Shown here piece by piece: positions 9,701 through 18,362 of a DNA stretch of 26,815 bases. The position numbers and the translations under genes were made by a program. Source of the stretch: Thalassiosira profunda (lineage: Eukaryota; Bacillariophyta; Thalassiosirophyceae; Thalassiosirales; Thalassiosiraceae); assembly GCA_036939355.1 (NCBI GenBank), contig JALLAP010000606.1, positions 1-26,815 on the forward strand, given 5' to 3'. Within the stretch, counting starts at the first letter, position 1. Each line of letters begins with the position of its first letter. Under the pieces are notes generated by a model. It saw nothing but the letters and a program-made list of their open reading frames with translations. It had not been told where the DNA came from and ran no database searches.

Positions 9701-12213
9701 ATGACGAGCTCGTGTATGGCCACGACCGCCTGTCTNTTCGAGTACTGGAAGGAATACTTGGCCGAGCTGGACTATGACGAGCTCGTGTATGGCCACGACC
9801 GCCTGTCTGAGATCGCGGAGAAACACCCCAGCACACTCGGCGGTCTGATCCGATTCCTTTACGTCATCATTCTGAAGCGAATGGAAGTCCGCGACAAGTC
9901 CAGGACCGTCAACTCCGTGGACATCATCTTCAACTTCGACTGCATTGGATTTACCGGCACGCCCTTCTTGGACAATTATCCCACGTCCGATTACATTCGC
10001 AACCAGCGCGAGGACGACATCCCGCCTTGCATTGACCGGAGCTTCTACGCATATTCGAGCGAAGCGCTGGAAACAGCAGAGTTCGAACAGCGCTTTGCCA
10101 GCTTTCAAGGCCAGAACAGCAACGTCTTGGCGGAGTGGGTGTCGTCCGATTTCATGCACGACACTCTTAGAGTGGGAGAGATGGAAACCTTGGAGGCAAT
10201 CTTCAAGAGGGAAGAGGAAAAGTCTACGATGGCAGTGGAAGCGACGGCTCCATTCAACGCCATCGTCGACCTTTGCGGCATCTTCAAGCTGTCGACCATT
10301 GATGACGTCCGGTCCTTGATTCTGAAACATTTCGGCCCAGACTGCTTTCACTACATCTACCACATCGACCAGACTGATGGCAGCGACAGGATTCTCTGCA
10401 TCAAGTCAAAGAACGATGTCACGTTTGACGAGGAGTTCTACAAATACCTCTGTCGCTCGTACGGCGCCAAGCTGCGGGAGAAGGTGTTCTTCTTCATCGA
10501 CAACCGCAATTACATTGGAAAGGACGTGCCGTACCAGCTGGTCTATCAGAAGCATTTCAAGCTGCCACTCTTCGTGAAGAGCGTGGTCATTGCTCACGAC
10601 GTCGAGGATTTCAGCAAGATCTGGCAGGCGATGGGACGCTCGCGAACCATGAACGAGACAACCTTCAGCATTTACAAGAACAACATCCNAGATCTGGCAG
10701 GCGATGGGACGCTCGCGAACCATGAACGAGACAACCTTCAGCATTTACAAGAACAACATCCCTGAAGGCTTGGTCGAGGAGGGCAGTGGGCTGGGCGACA
10801 TCAAGAAGCAGCCCCTTACGAAGCTCCTTTACACGCGAAACTGCGATTGCAAAATGGCGGGCAACCTGTCCTCCATCTACCAGACATTGATTGCTCTGTA
10901 CAACTTGTCCAAGCAGTCCTTTTACTATTCGGGTGAGTCGTATTCTTTGTATTCTTTCAAGTGCAAGGAATATTGATGTGACCGCTCACAACTCTTCCTT
11001 CAAACCGTCGCAGACGAGATCGTGAACACCTTCATTGAAAAGATGGAGAGGACCATTGTGACGAAGGTAAAGCGGCTCGAAGCGAAAATTGCCGATGTCG
11101 TGCTGGGGTCTCCCGTTCCGGCGCAGATCCTCCAGCACATTTTCCTGGACAAGTTCCAACGAAGCTCGAACGAATCCGTGTCCGAGAACGCTCTGTCCTC
11201 TGAAAAGGTCGATTCGCTGGTGCGGCAGATCGTGCGGCAGAAGTTCGAGCAGCGGAGTCCGTCTGGGGACATCNGAAAAGGTCGATTCGCTGGTGCGGCA
11301 GATCGTGCGGCAGAAGTTCGAGCAGCGGAGCCCGTCTGGGGACATCTACGATGATTACATTCGCTTCCTGTCGGGCGAGCAGGAGAGTCTGATGGAAATT
11401 TCCTACACGAAGCAGCAACAGAAACAGAAGCAAAAGCAAAAGGCCAAGAGCCACGACAGCGACATGATGGACGTCTTCGACAAGCGGAACCAACTCTCGT
11501 ACAAGTCGAAAGCGTCGGATTATTTTTCCGCGTCGGCCAAGACCGAGGAGGATGTGGTCCGGATGACTCTATCTCTCCCCGTGTCGGTTCCCATTCTCAC
11601 GATGCACTACTCGACAGGGGGAAAGACGAATGCCATCAATGTCTACCCGACCGTGCAGTTCATGTATTCTCACCACATCGTGCCTCGATACATCGACGAT
11701 GAGGTTCGAGGCGCCATCCATCTTGACGAAGAGGAGAGGGAGTATTACGCCAGGTTCACTGCTGCTGTAATGAAGGGCGCGAAAATCGAGGAGAACGGCG
11801 CCGATCCCGCCAAGCTTCACGTGGACGTCAAAGTCCGGAACATCCGGCAAAATCCGCAGTTCTCTCTGGTGGGCATTCAGCCGGGAGTTTACATCATCGG
11901 GATGAAGGATCAGTTCAACGTCCACGACACCCACCCATTGGACGGCAGCCTGCAATACGCAGTCGATGAAACGGGCTTCGTTCTCTTCGACAAGACAAAC
12001 TCGAAGAGCGTCGATGCCTTTGGCCCGTATTTCATCGAACAGTACATTCTGCTGAACGAGCTCTCCAAAAGCGAGGTGGCTCAAAATGTCCTCACCTATT
12101 ACTGCAACCACAAGGACAAACTGGAGAAATGCCTGCAGCAGTACGACGAGAAGCAGGGGAAGGGGTTCATCTGTTGGAGGTTTCTCTTCAACCAAAAGAC
12201 CTTGGAGGAGTGA
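3726..12213 (+). CDS. Giant Ulp1/C48-like peptidase plus SF2 helicase-like ATPase, ten exons
   Basis: Exons: 3726..5781, 5863..6201, 6283..7235, 7320..7969, 8069..8215, 8296..8573, 8655..9047, 9129..9359, 9440..10932, 11014..12213. All introns are GT-AG and phase-consistent. After collapsing three 73-nt assembly joints the sum is 7521 nt, giving 2506 residues. Residues 1-36 are hydrophobic (signal or anchor); 40-330 are acidic, Gly-rich low complexity. Residues about 330-480 carry a Ulp1-like order His346 (AHFTAFQ), Asp370 (VYYDPM), Gln466 and Cys472 (QLTGNTCYF). The P-loop EVGTGKTK ends at 1474, DEVDD is 1599-1603, GFTGTP 1828-1833 and motif VI-like QAMGRSR 2054-2060. A Lys/Gln-rich linker precedes a C-terminal domain I do not recognise. 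The ATPase part recalls the DUF3638 family of huge eukaryotic proteins (from memory, untested). Helicase-type ATPase is well supported; peptidase activity is inferred from residue order. Confidence 0.8.
9664..9808 (+). repeat. Assembly joint 1: 72-bp direct duplication around a single N
   Basis: Positions 9664-9735 and 9737-9808 are identical and flank N 9736. The reading frame before the N is frame 1 and after it frame 2. Deleting one copy plus the N (73 nt) restores a continuous protein (DRLS then EIAEK). This is an unmerged contig overlap inside exon 9 of the giant gene. Confidence 0.95.
10617..10761 (+). repeat. Assembly joint 2: 72-bp direct duplication around a single N
   Basis: Positions 10617-10688 and 10690-10761 are identical and flank N 10689. 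They cover the helicase motif VI-like QAMGRSR segment, which must not be counted twice. Removing 73 nt joins frame 2 to frame 3 correctly (NNI then PEGL). Confidence 0.95.
11202..11346 (+). repeat. Assembly joint 3: 72-bp duplication around a single N, one mismatch
   Basis: Positions 11202-11273 and 11275-11346 flank N 11274 and differ at one base (AGTCCG versus AGCCCG, synonymous Ser). Removing 73 nt joins frame 3 to frame 1 inside exon 10. The mismatch suggests an allelic difference or a sequencing error. Confidence 0.95.
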
Positions 12214-12854
12214 GCGAACTACTTGCGGTTCTAATAATCTATGAGTAGAGATACTAAGACAACATGAGTCTTCTGCCAACCCGCAGAGAACCACGGCCGG
12301 CGAAGCTGCAGTAGAATCAGGTGGGAGATTCTGCATCTACAATACGCAGCAAACTCCTGCTAGGTCTAGGGTGAGGGTTTTAGACCTCGGTTGGTTGTTG
12401 AAAATATCAGTTGGGGCAACACTAGTGTGAGAGGCGAGAAACAGGAGAGAGAGGCGAGCGAAGAGCAGCTGCTATCCAGCCGATGCAGCGGCGGCTTCAA
12501 GCCGCTAGAGGGAGAGGCTTGCGCTGGAGCAGTCTCTAGCGAGCGCAGCACCGGCCATGATGGAATGAAACGGCGGATGAATTGCAAAGCGCCCTTGCAG
12601 CGGAAGCCCAATATGCCCGAGGCACATTTTGGCATAGCATCAGGCACCCAGATGGGATGATTCCCGAACAGTGGTTAGATCTCGCATCAGATGCAAATAA
12701 TGTTTAGGCCGTCCCCCTTTCTGCTTCTCTGCATCAGCCAGCTAGTCTTCCTTTCGTCCAGATACAAGCTTGGATTTGGGAGAGGTTTGTCAGCATCGTT
12801 TGCTTCGCCCTGCTCCCACAACATCCCTAGCTCCTTCCCTCCCAGTTCCTATTG
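12214..12854. other. Convergent intergenic region, 641 bp, no gene seen
   Basis: This lies between the stop of the giant gene and the stop of the ferredoxin-like gene. Short open frames on both strands (for example around 12391-12660 and 12691-12909) have no recognisable motif and read as composition noise. There is a short hairpin-like pair (AGGTCTA near 12362 and TAGACCT near 12383) and a GCGGC/GCCGC hairpin near 12487-12505. I looked here for an extra 3' exon of the ferredoxin-like gene that would supply its missing Cys and did not find one. Confidence 0.4.
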
Positions 12855-13319
12855 CTACTGTGCTCGCTTCTTCTGTCGCCTACTCCCTCCCAGTGAATTG
12901 CTTATTTGACCAAAGGCCTTGATGCGCGACCCTCCCACGCTCACGGTGCATGAACCGCAGTCGCCCCTTTGCGAGAAACACAGCGCATTAGTTGTTTGGC
13001 GAGGAATAAATAATACACGCATACGAACACACACAGTTGCTGCAATTGACCTTGACGTGATAGGTGCTGCTTCCCTGCAATCACTTCTGCAATCCACCAC
13101 TCACTTTTTGCACGAGTATTTGGGCTTGACGCCCAGCTTGGCGCATGCGGCCTTCAACGGCGTGCCTTCTCTGACGTCGATCTTCTTTCCACTGGCGGAG
13201 GCGAGCACAGTCATCCTGAGGGAACTGGAGGTGCGGGGCGCCGACGACGTGGGCACGAAGGCCTGCGCCGACCCGACGAGGACGGCGCAGAGGAGAGCGC
13301 TTATTGAGGAGACCTTCAT
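12855..13319 (-). CDS. Plastid-targeted small 2Fe-2S ferredoxin-like protein, fourth Cys missing
   Basis: The CDS is complement(join(12855..12966,13105..13319)), 108 residues, with one 138-nt intron (GTGAGT donor, CAAAG acceptor, phase 2). Residues 1-20 form a signal peptide (ALLCAVLVGSAQA) and Phe21 follows the cleavage site, the AFAP-type motif of stramenopile and related plastid import. A Ser/Thr/Arg transit peptide runs to about 36. The mature domain has DVREGTPLKAACAKLG and the cluster motif C70-x4-C75-x2-C78 (SCKKGDCGSCTV), split by the intron. In CxxxxCxxC ferredoxin-like domains of the short type the fourth Cys comes 12 residues after the third; here that position is Phe90 (GGSRIKAF). 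The protein then ends in an unusual basic tail (GGSRRQKKRAQ). It may be truncated, degenerate, or completed by an unrecognised exon. I chose the ATG at 13319 over an upstream one at 13382 because the signal peptide begins there. Confidence 0.82.
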
Positions 13320-13571
13320 CGTGTGATTGTGACGGGGACGAGCGGGAGGAATGGGTATTGTAAGGGGATGCTTTGCGTGCATGGGAGGGATGGGTGCTTG
13401 GTGGCTTGGTGCTCACCAAAACTGACGTCACCCAGAGCGCACCGCAAACTCCAAGGTCCCCTACTACTTACATCTTGTAGGTACCTCTAGGCTCCAGCAA
13501 AGCTATGTACAGGGCAGGTGAGAGCCTGAGAGAAGATCAAAGTTGCTTTCGTAGATATGTTCTAGAGTCGA
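13320..13571. promoter_or_regulatory. Promoter region of the ferredoxin-like gene and 3' flank of the phosphatase gene
   Basis: These 252 bp separate two head-to-tail minus-strand genes. The stretch holds the upstream region of the ferredoxin-like gene and the 3' UTR of the 5-phosphatase. It includes GGTACCTCTAGG near 13482, a word shared with other intergenic regions. No TATA box is evident. Confidence 0.35.
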
Positions 13572-16500
13572 TTAGTCTCTCTTCTTCCTCGATCTGCTCC
13601 TCTTGGGCTTCTTCGCAAATCCTTTCGGTTTGCTCTTCTCCTTCAACCCCCACCCAACTTGATACGACCCGAAAACCGGCCGGTGGTCGCTGTGCTTTGC
13701 GTCGACGGCCGACTGGTACTCCAGAACGTTGACGACCTTGTCGGATCGGAACAATATTCTGTCGGTCCACGCCGGCACTCGCTGTTTGTGCGAGGTGTCG
13801 TAGTTCGATGTGCCCTTGTCGAACTTGAACGTAGGAAGGAACGTGATTTGGCCCTCGCCAAAGTCGGGAAAGGCCCGTCCGGAGGCAATGGTTTGCAGCA
13901 GCTGGTCCCTCCGCAAGAGCTTCTTCATCAGAGAGCCGACATCGCCTTCTCTGTTCGAGCATTGTTGGATGTCGTCGAGACACCGATCCACGTATTCCCG
14001 AGGGAGGTCGATGCGATAGTTGAGATCGCCCGAGAAGAAGATGTGGTCCACGGAGCTCAGGAGATGCGTTCCATCACACTCGGCAGGGCTGCCGTCCGGA
14101 TTTCGTCGCGGCCGGAGAAATCTCGGCGGCGCTTGCGCCTCCAACTCGCTCACGATCCGCTTGAAATCGTCGTTCCTCGCGTCCACATTCTTCACGTGCG
14201 CCGCCAAGTGGCTTGTCACGAAGAGCATTCGAGAGCTTTTCGTGAGGCCACCCTCGCCCTCGTCCTGGCGCTTCATTTTCAGGTACACCCCGACGGCGCC
14301 TTTGTTGTGGAGCACGTTTCCAATGCCACACGTCACGTCGGCAATGTTGATCATTTCCACGTCGCCCAAAACATCGCGATGGCAGTACAACGCGCACTGG
14401 ATGCCCCCAAGGCTGTGAATGGCGAGCGGGACGTATTCCTTCCCGAGCATCTGGATGCCCATGCGCCTCAAATGTCGCGAGCGATGCCCTTCGGTCCGTC
14501 GTGGTTTGATTTCCTCGCATTCCTGGGCGCCTATCAGGACCAAATCGCTGCCCACTCCGCTGGAGTCCTTTCGGAAGCGTCGGAAGAACGAAGCTGCCTC
14601 TTCGGGGGGCGCCACCTCCCCCAGATTCCAGGTCACAATCGAGACTGTCAAACAGTCGTCGTCCATTTTGCCCAACCCAATGCTGTCGACAGTTCGTTGG
14701 TCTGTTTCTTCAGCTGACTGCTCTGTTTGGGCGCTCTCGGCATGCTCTTCCAAAGGTGTCGACTCACCAGCAGCCTCATGATGCACGGTTGCCGGATTTG
14801 TTTCATTGTCTTCGGCGGTATCATCTTCTCTGTGGATTATTTCACTGCGCGGCTCCGCGTCTTCGATGTCTGACGCAGCTTCGTCTGCGGCCTCCAGTGC
14901 ATCTCCTAATTCCTCCTCCATGACATCTCCTGTGTGAGTTTCCAATGATAAGTCGGTATCCACTTCAATAGGAGCATCGACTTCTTCCATTTCCTCCTCG
15001 TCAACGTCTTCTCCGTCCTCACTTTGTTCTCCTTCGTCTCCGTCTCCTTCTGCAAGTTCTTCTCCTGTGGAAGCTTCAACCTCCAATTGTTCAGCCGAGG
15101 ACAGTTCCGCGCCATCTAAATCTGCACTAATGTCAACATCAGTCGGTCCATCTACCAGATCGGCCACTGCCCCATGCTCTTCTTCGGCCACCACCGCTTC
15201 GCTCGGAGAATCCAAAATGTCCTCGGCCAAGTCTTCGGACGCCACAGCTTCTGCTTCCTCCTCCACCTCACTGCTCACGGCCAAAGTCAAATCTGCCGCA
15301 TCCGGTACCAACGAGGATTCCTCCATTGTTTCGATGTCGTGCAGCCTCTCCTCGAGTCCTACGCTGGCCCCCACGCTTTCCGGGACGATTTCCTCCCCGG
15401 GCAACTCGACGGAAGCGTCGACTGAGAGTGTTGCTTCCAGAGACTCAACGTCGTCGTTGTCACGTCGCACGGCATCGTCCTTTCCGGCCGATGCCTCGTC
15501 GTCCATCGACTCCAGTGGCTCACTGATCTCGGTTTCGTCGCCCGAATCCTCGACTGGACTGTCCTCTGCGTCCTCATCGGCCGCATCGTCAACGTTTCCC
15601 TGGATACTTGTATCTTCCGGCTCCGTAGCATCCGAGGGAGTGTACATCACCGCAGCAGGAGATTCACCAGCCGCCTCATCCTCCATTGGCTCAATGTGAA
15701 TGTCTTCTTCAATTTCCACCGCCGAGCCGATGCTCTCCGGCACGATCTCCTCGCTCAGTATCTCGATCGACGCATCGATTGATATGGAGACAGGCGCGTC
15801 TTCGGCATCTTCAGCTTGCAAATCGACAGAAGCTGCGTTTTCCTCGCCTTGTTCCAACGAGCCTGCACCTGCTTTCGATTGCATGCGCCTCCTCCGTTTC
15901 TTCTTCTTCTGCCCCGCATCAGTCTGAGGATGTGCCTCAACCTCCGAAGCTCCCCCCTGCTCATCGTCCGATTGGGAGTCAACCGGCCCCACAGTGCCAG
16001 TGTCTGCTTCCTCTAATAGTTTCGGAATTGATCTCCGCCTTCTCCGTTTCTTCTTCATCCTCGACCCCGGCGCGTCGTCCGACTGGGCCGCCTCCTGTGC
16101 CGTCAGTGCGGCGGCATCGGATGCTGCACCCTCTGCTCCCAGAGCCGCATCGATCGGGGCTTCGCCTCGCGCGCGTCGTTTTCGTCGCTTCTTCTTCGTT
16201 CCGGAAGATGGTACGTCGTCTAGTTGCAATGCGGAATCACTGCCCCCTGCGGATGCATCGTCGCTGTCACCTCTGCGGCGTCCTTCCGATGGTGCATTGT
16301 CCTCTGCTGATGGGTTGTCTTCCGACCGACCCTTCCTCCTCCGCCGTCGCCGCCGCGAAGACTTCTTTGACGCACCACTCTCCCCCTCATCTATATCCCC
16401 CATGGCGCCGCCGCGCAGCCGCAGCCCCTTCAGGAGTGGGACGGACGCCCTCCGCCTCGCCGGTTGCAAAAGTTGCCATTGGTGATGCACCGCCGCCGAT

Positions 16501-16637
16501 GATTGCAATTGCACTGACGCCTCCGACCGACGAAATGTCGCGCGCGAGGGCACCCATCGCGGCCCATCGCGGACGGCGCCCAATCCGCCGCCGTGGAGGA
16601 GGATGGCGGCGGGAAGGAGGAAGGCGCGCTGCTTCAT
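13572..16637 (-). CDS. Inositol polyphosphate 5-phosphatase with long charged N-terminal region
   Basis: Single exon, 1021 residues. The catalytic domain (about 663-992) removes the 5-phosphate from inositol phosphates or phosphoinositides. Signature residues are all visible: VTWNLG at 668-673, QE at 705-706, HNKGAVGV around Asn778, SGDLNYRI at 869-876, KQRVPAWTDRIL at 951-962 and SDHRPVFGSY at 983-992. The frame stays open upstream to 17081, but that extension crosses the promoter shared with the MYND gene. I chose ATG 16637 because it begins a signal-peptide-like segment (MKQRAFLLPAAILL), followed by RLRGGAMGD further on. Residues about 85-230 alternate Lys/Arg clusters with acidic stretches, and about 230-650 are very acidic with an internal repeat. 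The C-terminus is polybasic (KPKRSRSRKKRD). The family call is firm; location (secretory, plastid or nuclear) is unclear because the signals conflict. Confidence 0.9.
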   Translation of the reverse strand: MKQRAFLLPAAILLHGGGLGAVRDGPRWVPSRATFRRSEASVQLQSSAAVHHQWQLLQPARRRASVPLLKGLRLRGGAMGDIDEGESGASKKSSRRRRRRRKGRSEDNPSAEDNAPSEGRRRGDSDDASAGGSDSALQLDDVPSSGTKKKRRKRRARGEAPIDAALGAEGAASDAAALTAQEAAQSDDAPGSRMKKKRRRRRSIPKLLEEADTGTVGPVDSQSDDEQGGASEVEAHPQTDAGQKKKKRRRRMQSKAGAGSLEQGEENAASVDLQAEDAEDAPVSISIDASIEILSEEIVPESIGSAVEIEEDIHIEPMEDEAAGESPAAVMYTPSDATEPEDTSIQGNVDDAADEDAEDSPVEDSGDETEISEPLESMDDEASAGKDDAVRRDNDDVESLEATLSVDASVELPGEEIVPESVGASVGLEERLHDIETMEESSLVPDAADLTLAVSSEVEEEAEAVASEDLAEDILDSPSEAVVAEEEHGAVADLVDGPTDVDISADLDGAELSSAEQLEVEASTGEELAEGDGDEGEQSEDGEDVDEEEMEEVDAPIEVDTDLSLETHTGDVMEEELGDALEAADEAASDIEDAEPRSEIIHREDDTAEDNETNPATVHHEAAGESTPLEEHAESAQTEQSAEETDQRTVDSIGLGKMDDDCLTVSIVTWNLGEVAPPEEAASFFRRFRKDSSGVGSDLVLIGAQECEEIKPRRTEGHRSRHLRRMGIQMLGKEYVPLAIHSLGGIQCALYCHRDVLGDVEMINIADVTCGIGNVLHNKGAVGVYLKMKRQDEGEGGLTKSSRMLFVTSHLAAHVKNVDARNDDFKRIVSELEAQAPPRFLRPRRNPDGSPAECDGTHLLSSVDHIFFSGDLNYRIDLPREYVDRCLDDIQQCSNREGDVGSLMKKLLRRDQLLQTIASGRAFPDFGEGQITFLPTFKFDKGTSNYDTSHKQRVPAWTDRILFRSDKVVNVLEYQSAVDAKHSDHRPVFGSYQVGWGLKEKSKPKGFAKKPKRSRSRKKRD

Positions 16638-17025
16638 TTGCTGGGTGCTTGTGTGCGTGTGTAAGTAAGTAGAAAGCCGAAGGGCTGGGTTTGTTTCCAC
16701 GTGGAGGCTTCCCCTCGCCTCCTCCTTCCTTCCTTCAGTCTCTCTCTCAGCTCTCAGCCGCCAGCCGCGCGCGCGCCGGCCGTCGGTCCGCCGTCCGCCG
16801 TTCCGAGGGCCTCCGCATGGTATCGTAGCTCCCCAGCCCCCAGAGCTCCCATCCTCCCCCCTTCCCGCTTCCCCCTCTCGCGGCGGTGGTTTCATCACGA
16901 CGCCGACGAGGGGTGAGCGGCGGCGGTTTGTGGCGTCGGTGTGCTCTTCGGAGCTCTCCACCATCCTCTTTGAGCTGCCGTCCAACTCCCTCCCCAAGCG
17001 CCAAGCGCCCTCCCTCGCACTCAAG
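16638..17025. promoter_or_regulatory. Divergent promoter region, 388 bp
   Basis: This is the shared upstream region of the 5-phosphatase (minus) and MYND-finger (plus) genes. On the plus strand it has a long pyrimidine tract (about 16710-16755, CCTTCC and CTCTCTCT units) and GC-rich stretches. Both neighbouring genes have frames that stay open through it, which reflects base composition. No TATA box or exon is seen. Confidence 0.45.
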
Positions 17026-18103
17026 ATGCCGTCGTCCAGAAAGCGGAACAAGGGCCGGGCGAGGAAGAAAAAGCCCCCCAAAAAGGAAGCGCAGCAGCAG
17101 CAGCAGCGGGGGCGGCAGCAGAATCTGGAGGGTGGTCAGCTACCCCCATCGAACGCATCCAATGACGCGCCAGGGCTCGAGGCCCGAATCGGGCAGCAAA
17201 TAGCGGAGACATTGGACTTGGCGCAGGAAATACGGGCGCACCTTACCAGCACATGCAGCCATGGCGCCCCTCTCATTTCAAAGGACATCTTTGAATTTAT
17301 CCTACACTTCGAATGCCAACTGCTTCACCAGCATGCAGGACTCCACGCGACGATCCAGAGCATGCCATCACCGGCGGCTGTGTACGAAAGGGTTGTCAAG
17401 GCCCTTCATGGTCGTGATGATTTGATCAATTTTTGGAAAGATGCGGATGCCAGGGAAAAGATCGTTGTACAACTCGTCTCTTTTGGGGCCAACTACCTCG
17501 TCCACGGAAATGAGCAGTTTGCAAATATGGCTTGTGTGATAGGGATTTGGGTGATTGTCATGGAGAAGGGCCGGCACGCCATGGGAATCGAACATCCTAG
17601 CCTCCAATGGGCGATACGCAACCTAATTGCCGACAAGGAGCGAGGGGTGACGCGGTTCTTTGCGAGCNCCTAGCCTCCAATGGGCGATACGCAACCTAAT
17701 TGCCGACAAGGAGCGAGGGGTGACGCGGTTCTTTGCGAGCAGGTTGAAGTGCTCGTGCCTGAAGGAGAAGAGCCAGCGCGTGAAGGCCGATCCGAAGCTG
17801 GGCCATTGCGATTACTGCAAGGAGGAAAAGGAACGGACGGAGCTGAAGGTTTGCAGCAGGTGCAAAATACAGCATTACTGTAGCGAGGCTTGCCAGCGGT
17901 CTCACTGGAGAGAAGATCACAAAAGGCAATGTGCGCTCCATGGAGTCCGCCGCCTGGGCACGCTATTCATGCAAGCTCAGGGAGCCCACGACGAGCTGGC
18001 AGCTCGCAGCCGAGACGGAGGCAACTTTGATGAAGCTGTGGAGTCTTTCGATCGAATCGAGAGCGAACTTTTGACGGAGCTTTTCAGGCAGCAGTCGCTC
18101 TGA
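17026..18103 (+). CDS. MYND-type zinc finger protein
   Basis: The CDS is intronless and 334 residues long after collapsing the 73-nt assembly joint at 17668. The start is the first ATG in frame (MPSSRKRNKGRARKKK); an earlier non-ATG frame exists but has no Met. The N-terminus is strongly basic and has a short Gln run encoded by CAG repeats near 17092, a plausible nuclear localisation signal. Residues 50-215 look mainly helical, with no domain I recognise. The MYND finger, a protein-interaction module binding two zinc ions, is complete: C237, C240, C252, C255, C261, C265, H274, C278 (CDYC...CSRC...YCSEAC...HKRQC). There is no SET domain, so this is not a SMYD methyltransferase. It probably acts as an adaptor; partners are unknown. 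Confidence 0.85.
17596..17740 (+). repeat. Assembly joint 4: 72-bp direct duplication around a single N
   Basis: Positions 17596-17667 and 17669-17740 are identical and flank N 17668. Removing 73 nt joins frame 1 to frame 2 of the MYND-finger gene and gives the continuous passage RFFASRLKCSCLKE. It is the same kind of joint as the three in the giant gene. Confidence 0.95.
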
Positions 18104-18362
18104 CTTCATTTGCTATTTGTGTCAGGGGAAATGGGGAGAGTCTTTGCAGCCAACGGATTGGATTGATGGACTGAACATTGACCTCTTTTATTTACTTCTG
18201 ATCCGCAACACCAACTGACTGAGCACTACCCTGAGTAGCTCTTCTCTCAAAGTCTTCAACCGATATATTCACATATTGTACCCCAAACTACTTGCACTCA
18301 TGTTCAATGTTCAACCCCAAACCACGAAAAATCCGTGTTCATCTCCTTTTCAACAAGTAATC

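Noticed and set aside
9664..11346. True tandem repeats and frameshifts in the giant gene
   Set aside because: The repeats are exactly 72 bp each, always around one N, and collapse restores the frame, so they are assembly artefacts.
12366..12909. Several open frames of 70-93 codons between the giant gene and the ferredoxin-like gene
   Set aside because: No motifs, low-complexity purine-rich sequence and no splice link to the ferredoxin-like gene.
13659..14717. 352-codon plus-strand open frame over the 5-phosphatase catalytic domain
   Set aside because: All 5-phosphatase signature motifs are on the minus strand; the plus product has no motif.
15686..16672. 328-codon plus-strand open frame over the phosphatase N-terminal region
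   Set aside because: It is a Ser/Pro/His/Arg-rich shadow of the charged low-complexity minus-strand region.
16638..17081. 148-residue N-terminal extension of the 5-phosphatase frame
   Set aside because: It overlaps the divergent MYND gene's start and promoter, is composition-driven, and the internal ATG begins a proper signal-like peptide.
17092..17107. CAG repeat as a notable microsatellite
   Set aside because: Only about five CAG units giving a short Gln run in the MYND protein; ordinary for such a linker.
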